This document shows positions 60,530-64,000 of a stretch of 64,000 nt of DNA, piece by piece. A program made the translations under genes and the position numbers. Under the pieces are notes generated by a model. That model worked only from the letters and a program-made list of their open reading frames with translations. It made no database searches and had not been told where the DNA came from. How positions within the stretch are numbered: the first letter of the stretch is position 1; each line of letters begins with the position of its first letter. Source of the stretch: Eleginops maclovinus (lineage: Eukaryota; Chordata; Actinopteri; Perciformes; Eleginopidae); the NCBI RefSeq assembly GCF_036324505.1, contig NC_086357.1, positions 22,083,293 through 22,147,292 of the forward strand. Direction: 5' to 3'.

Positions 60530-60960
60530 TGGCTGCGGTACGATAAATGGGGCGAAGCCTGCGAGCTAGTTCAGGCGGTCAACTCGAGCACCAATGATAC
60601 ATTCGCACATAACGCCCCTCGTCACTCTTGCAACCAACCAAACAGAGTCTCCTAATCTGGCGCTCTATTTAAGCTGTTGGATCCGCCTACCTCTTCCTCG
60701 CTAATGCTGCTGCTGCTACTGCTGCTGTTTCCACGCTGCTAATGTGTTCACCTCGCTGCTGCTGCTGCTGCTGCTGCGTTCACGTTGGCGATGCTCGCCT
60801 GCTTGACCACCACCCCAGCTTCCTTGTAGGCTTGGTGGATAGTTATCTAATCATCTCTCAATGTTCTATGTTAATATGTGGAGTGAGGAGGCGAGATCCT
60901 AGACGCCAAACTCAAACTATATATTGTTTCTAATAAACATATTAATGAAACACGTGAGTT
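60530..60960 (+). mobile_element. Possible solo LTR or retroelement end
   Basis: A CpG-richer block with a TATA-like ctctatttaag near 60662, CTG/GCT repeats and a polyadenylation signal AATAAA near 60931, in the promoter-then-poly(A) order of an LTR. TG...CA ends and a target duplication were not found, so the limits are approximate and the call is weak. Confidence 0.35.
60755..60777. repeat. (GCT)n trinucleotide repeat
   Basis: Seven to eight CTG/GCT units, with a shorter related run at 60705-60727. In the celf5 transcript orientation it is CAG, not CUG. Confidence 0.9.
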
Positions 60961-63189
60961 GTCTGACTGAGATCTACCTCATGGATATAATCATTGTCTT
61001 TATGCAATGTTGTCTACAAAATGTAGGAAAATGATCTTTCCCAGTTCCCCCAACTCCAAGATAATGTGTATACATGTCGTGCTTGGTCAGTTGACCTAAA
61101 AGCCCTCAATATATATATATTTTAATATGATATAAAACAGAGAAAATAAGTAAATATTCATATTCAAGAGGCACGCAATATTATTTTATACACATTCAAA
61201 ACATTAAACAATTTAATTGAGCTGAAAGCAAACTATATGTTTATAGTACTTATCAAAGAAAAGCTAGTCATTGAATTGTGATGTTTGATGTAACTTGACT
61301 CAATGCCCTTTTGTGGTTAAAATGTAAATAAAATCCTGAAAATGTTATGAAATTTGATTCAGCAACTGAGTTATCTTCTATAAATCATTGAAGTGAAATG
61401 GGCAGTGAACTAAATGTCAGAAGCCCCTCTGAATATATATCTTTTAAATAGCATCAATCAACATTTACAAATAATGCAACCTTCTCCTTGTACTGAAGCT
61501 GTGCCTTTAAAAGGGTCGTTTTAAAGTCGTTTCAGTCGACTGTGTCTAGTGCTTTGTCTGAAATCATCCTTTCTATAGCGATGCCCTTCTTTTTTTGTAA
61601 TGACTGCTGCCAGCGAGCGATCCTGATGCCTCGCAGTGCGGAGCATCATTCATAAGCAGACTGCTTGCTGTGATTAGCCCAATGCCTTAAGCCATATATG
61701 AAAATTCATTTTAAATGTCCTTTGAAAACCCATAAAACATCCATATTGACTTGAGGCTGCCAAGCTGTAGGGGGCTGCTAATCAGTTCCCTCTATGGTCC
61801 ATTTAGCCTCTGTGTCATTAAAGATAATACAAATAAAATGAGTGTTAACATGAAGGCACTTTGAATCCTTCCACAGAAAAAAAAATATAAATGTCAGTCT
61901 CCCCTCACCAACTGTCGATAATTTGCACTAGGAGATTTTTTTTCAGATTCCCACGCTTGCAGTGCATTTGTGCTGAACAAATTCCAGTTAATTACAAGGC
62001 AAATGGTACAAAATGTGCTCTGTGACCATTACAATCCTGTTTGCTATGCTCAGCAAGGATGCATCACTCATCACACCCACACAAACACTAGCACGCACAG
62101 ATAAATGAAAACTCACAGATATAAAGACTCCGGTTAACGCAGATACACACTTCTGACCCACACACACACCGTTTTGTATCTCTGCTGATTAGACACATGC
62201 ATCTTTTTAATCTCCCGGCATTGCACAGATGCAACATTTGAACACTTTGCTCTACCCTCTCTTGACTTTGACCAATATTGTGAGATAGTATTCCACCAAT
62301 GGAACTTTAATGAAAGGTTTTGCAACATGCATAGACGCTTGGTTGATCTAATGAGATCCCTAACTGTTTCTGCCATCTGCCAGACCCTAGTCATGACATT
62401 AACTATGCAGCCATGCTAAGCTTCAAACCTCTTTCAGATGAAGCAACCTTCATCCACGGAAAGCCACAAAATCGCACGACTACTACTTTCAATAGCACGA
62501 AAATATATATACTGTGGCTATGCAGCACACTGCATAACACGGTTTAAACTTCAATGTATTTCAGAGTCTTACAAAGAAAGCCTCCTCCTCCCCAGGACTC
62601 TGTTGAAAGTAATGTTTTTCTTTGATTTCCCTGAGCTTTTGTTGCTCAGTATTGACGTCCCCAGTATATAAGGCTTCGCTTTGAGTCAGACTCATCTGCA
62701 GTTTACTGGGGTGCCATTGTTCGCCTGGCCGGGGAGAGGTCACTGCAAGGGAGGAGAATAAATGTGGAGTGATTGACTAGACTCTGTTGGAGAAATGAGT
62801 TCTCCATTCATTCCCAGGCTTCCAGAGGTGAAACGTCCTTCAGGAAAGTAAACACAATCTGACAGGGCCCTACAACAGACGCAAAGGCACAGCATGGCAT
62901 TTCAGTGAGGACGGCACTTTGCTCCACTCTGCTCTCCTCTACTGCGTCCCTCCTTTTCTCCCAGCCTCCAGTCCGTACAGATGACCTACAACACATCGGC
63001 TCTCATTGTTCAATACTGTAGTCGGAATATTTCGCTTCACTGCTGCGTAGATATATCAGTGTTCATAGTCACGTTCAGACTCCACTCTGAAATAAAGATG
63101 GGATACATGAATCCAGAGGGATGGGGTGATCATGTGTATGAGGGTATTAGTGCAGTTTTCTCTGTAGACTTCCATCCCAGGTCCAACCA

Positions 63190-63560
63190 GATCCCAGGTC
63201 CCTCCTGGAAAGCAAATTGAAAAACTGGAGCGCCCATCAGAGACCAGATTAGGCTGTTTTCCCGACATGCTTAAATTGCCGTAATCTCGAATGCAGATCA
63301 CATCTGCAGCTAATTGATGGATTTGCCAGAGGATCTGAGAGTGGTCGGGCTCCACTGTGAGCTCCTGTTTATTTTCAGAAGGCAGATGCTTAAACCCTTC
63401 TCTGGCTGCTGCCGGCGACTGGAGGCCGACGAGTCTTGGCGCCTGCAGCATTCTGTCATCAACTGCAAGATAACTGTCCAAAGGCCTCGCCTAACATTCA
63501 CCCACAAACTCTGCCTAATTAGAGAGAAAGATGTGCCTGGGTTTCTGTTATACATTTGTT
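63190..63560. promoter_or_regulatory. Candidate conserved noncoding element
   Basis: A unique, GC-balanced block with CAGCTAATTGATGG, GCCTAATTAGAG and TTAAATTGCC homeodomain-type motifs and CAGATCACATCTGCAG near-palindromes. Open frames on both strands overlap here without protein similarity that I recognise. Conservation is untested. Confidence 0.3.
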
Positions 63561-64000
63561 TTGCATGAATAATTCAAAGCACATAATGCTTACTGTTGTT
63601 CTTCAGGCCGTCTCTTGCCATTCATGGTAGGGGCTCCAGTGAGTATACGTGGGGGGCCTGCCATGCACTCATGCAAATATGCTTACAGGGAAAGTGTGGT
63701 TAGAAGCTCATCACAGCATTGTCAAACAGTTGTGTTAGCTGCAGCCATGAAAGTTAACATCATGGTTACCAGCCCGCAGAGACCGGGTATGTCAGCAGTC
63801 AGCACTGTTCTCTTTTCCTGTCGGAGGACTGAGGCGACTCAGCATCCACTGATAGACATAGGAACACATCCTCAACTTGCAGAGCCAACTTAAGTTCTTT
63901 TTTGCAGTAAAGAAACAAATGTGTGAGCATGTATCAGAAGGAGACAAATGAATTGAATAGGCCGCTTGCAAACGTGTAGGTATTTTGCATGTGATTCCAA

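Larger units (their letters stand above)
38722..64000 (-). other. celf5: Part of a large celf5 intron (more than 25 kb), no exon found
   Basis: No match to the expected RRM1 or NRPIQVKPADSESRG-type exons was found on the minus strand. The stretch holds most of the transposons of the window (separate entries). Between them are CA repeats and ordinary unique sequence, with candidate conserved DNA near 63190-63560. A short exon could have been missed by eye. Confidence 0.6.

Noticed and set aside
60705..60777. CTG repeat as a CUG-binding site for CELF
   Set aside because: In the celf5 transcript it is CAG, so it would not be a CUG ligand; only an antisense RNA would carry CUG.
1..64000. CRISPR arrays, bacterial operons, tRNA or rRNA genes
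   Set aside because: The DNA is vertebrate; no regularly spaced repeats, no clustered bacterial genes, and the only tRNA-like boxes belong to the SINE at 54848-55092.

Overview
This is vertebrate nuclear DNA, almost certainly from a teleost fish. It is AT-rich, full of CA/TG microsatellites, and carries fish-type transposons (Tc1-like, hAT-like, a tRNA-derived SINE). The only protein-coding gene I can support is the 3' two-thirds of a CELF-family RNA-binding protein on the minus strand, best matched to CELF5 (celf5).

Eight coding exons run right to left: 38593-38721, 35846-35925, 28927-29073, 21348-21492, 13365-13577, 12978-13064, 11671-11814 and 9301-9428 (stop TGA at 9301-9303). All junctions are GT-AG. 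Reading phases join without a break and give 356 codons plus a stop. They encode RRM2, the divergent linker and RRM3. The first exons (N-terminus, RRM1 and the short exon after it) were not found between 38722 and 64000, so they probably lie beyond the right edge. The visible part of that intron already exceeds 25 kb.

Layout. 1-470: a CpG-enriched stretch with a good minus-strand splice donor, possibly the noncoding first exon of the next gene, with a small hAT-like element inserted just upstream (469-624). 633-9300: 3' flank and 3' UTR of celf5, with candidate conserved noncoding blocks. 9301-38721: celf5 exons and introns, holding a foldback element, a hAT-like element, a LINE-like relic and microsatellites. 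38722-64000: one large intron with most of the mobile DNA: a Tc1/mariner MITE, a LINE-type 3' tail, an almost complete but disabled Tc1 transposon, an internally deleted Tc1-like relic, a SINE, a hAT-like element and a possible solo LTR.

No bacterial-type system, CRISPR array or nested gene is supported. The most interesting material is the RNA-level architecture around celf5 exons. There is a UG-repeat plus G-run just downstream of the 145-nt exon. UGCAUG motifs flank the 80-nt exon. CU-rich tracts precede two frame-neutral exons. A 71-bp tandem repeat runs into the 5' splice site of the 87-nt exon. Since CELF proteins bind UG-rich RNA, several of these could be autoregulatory, which is inference.
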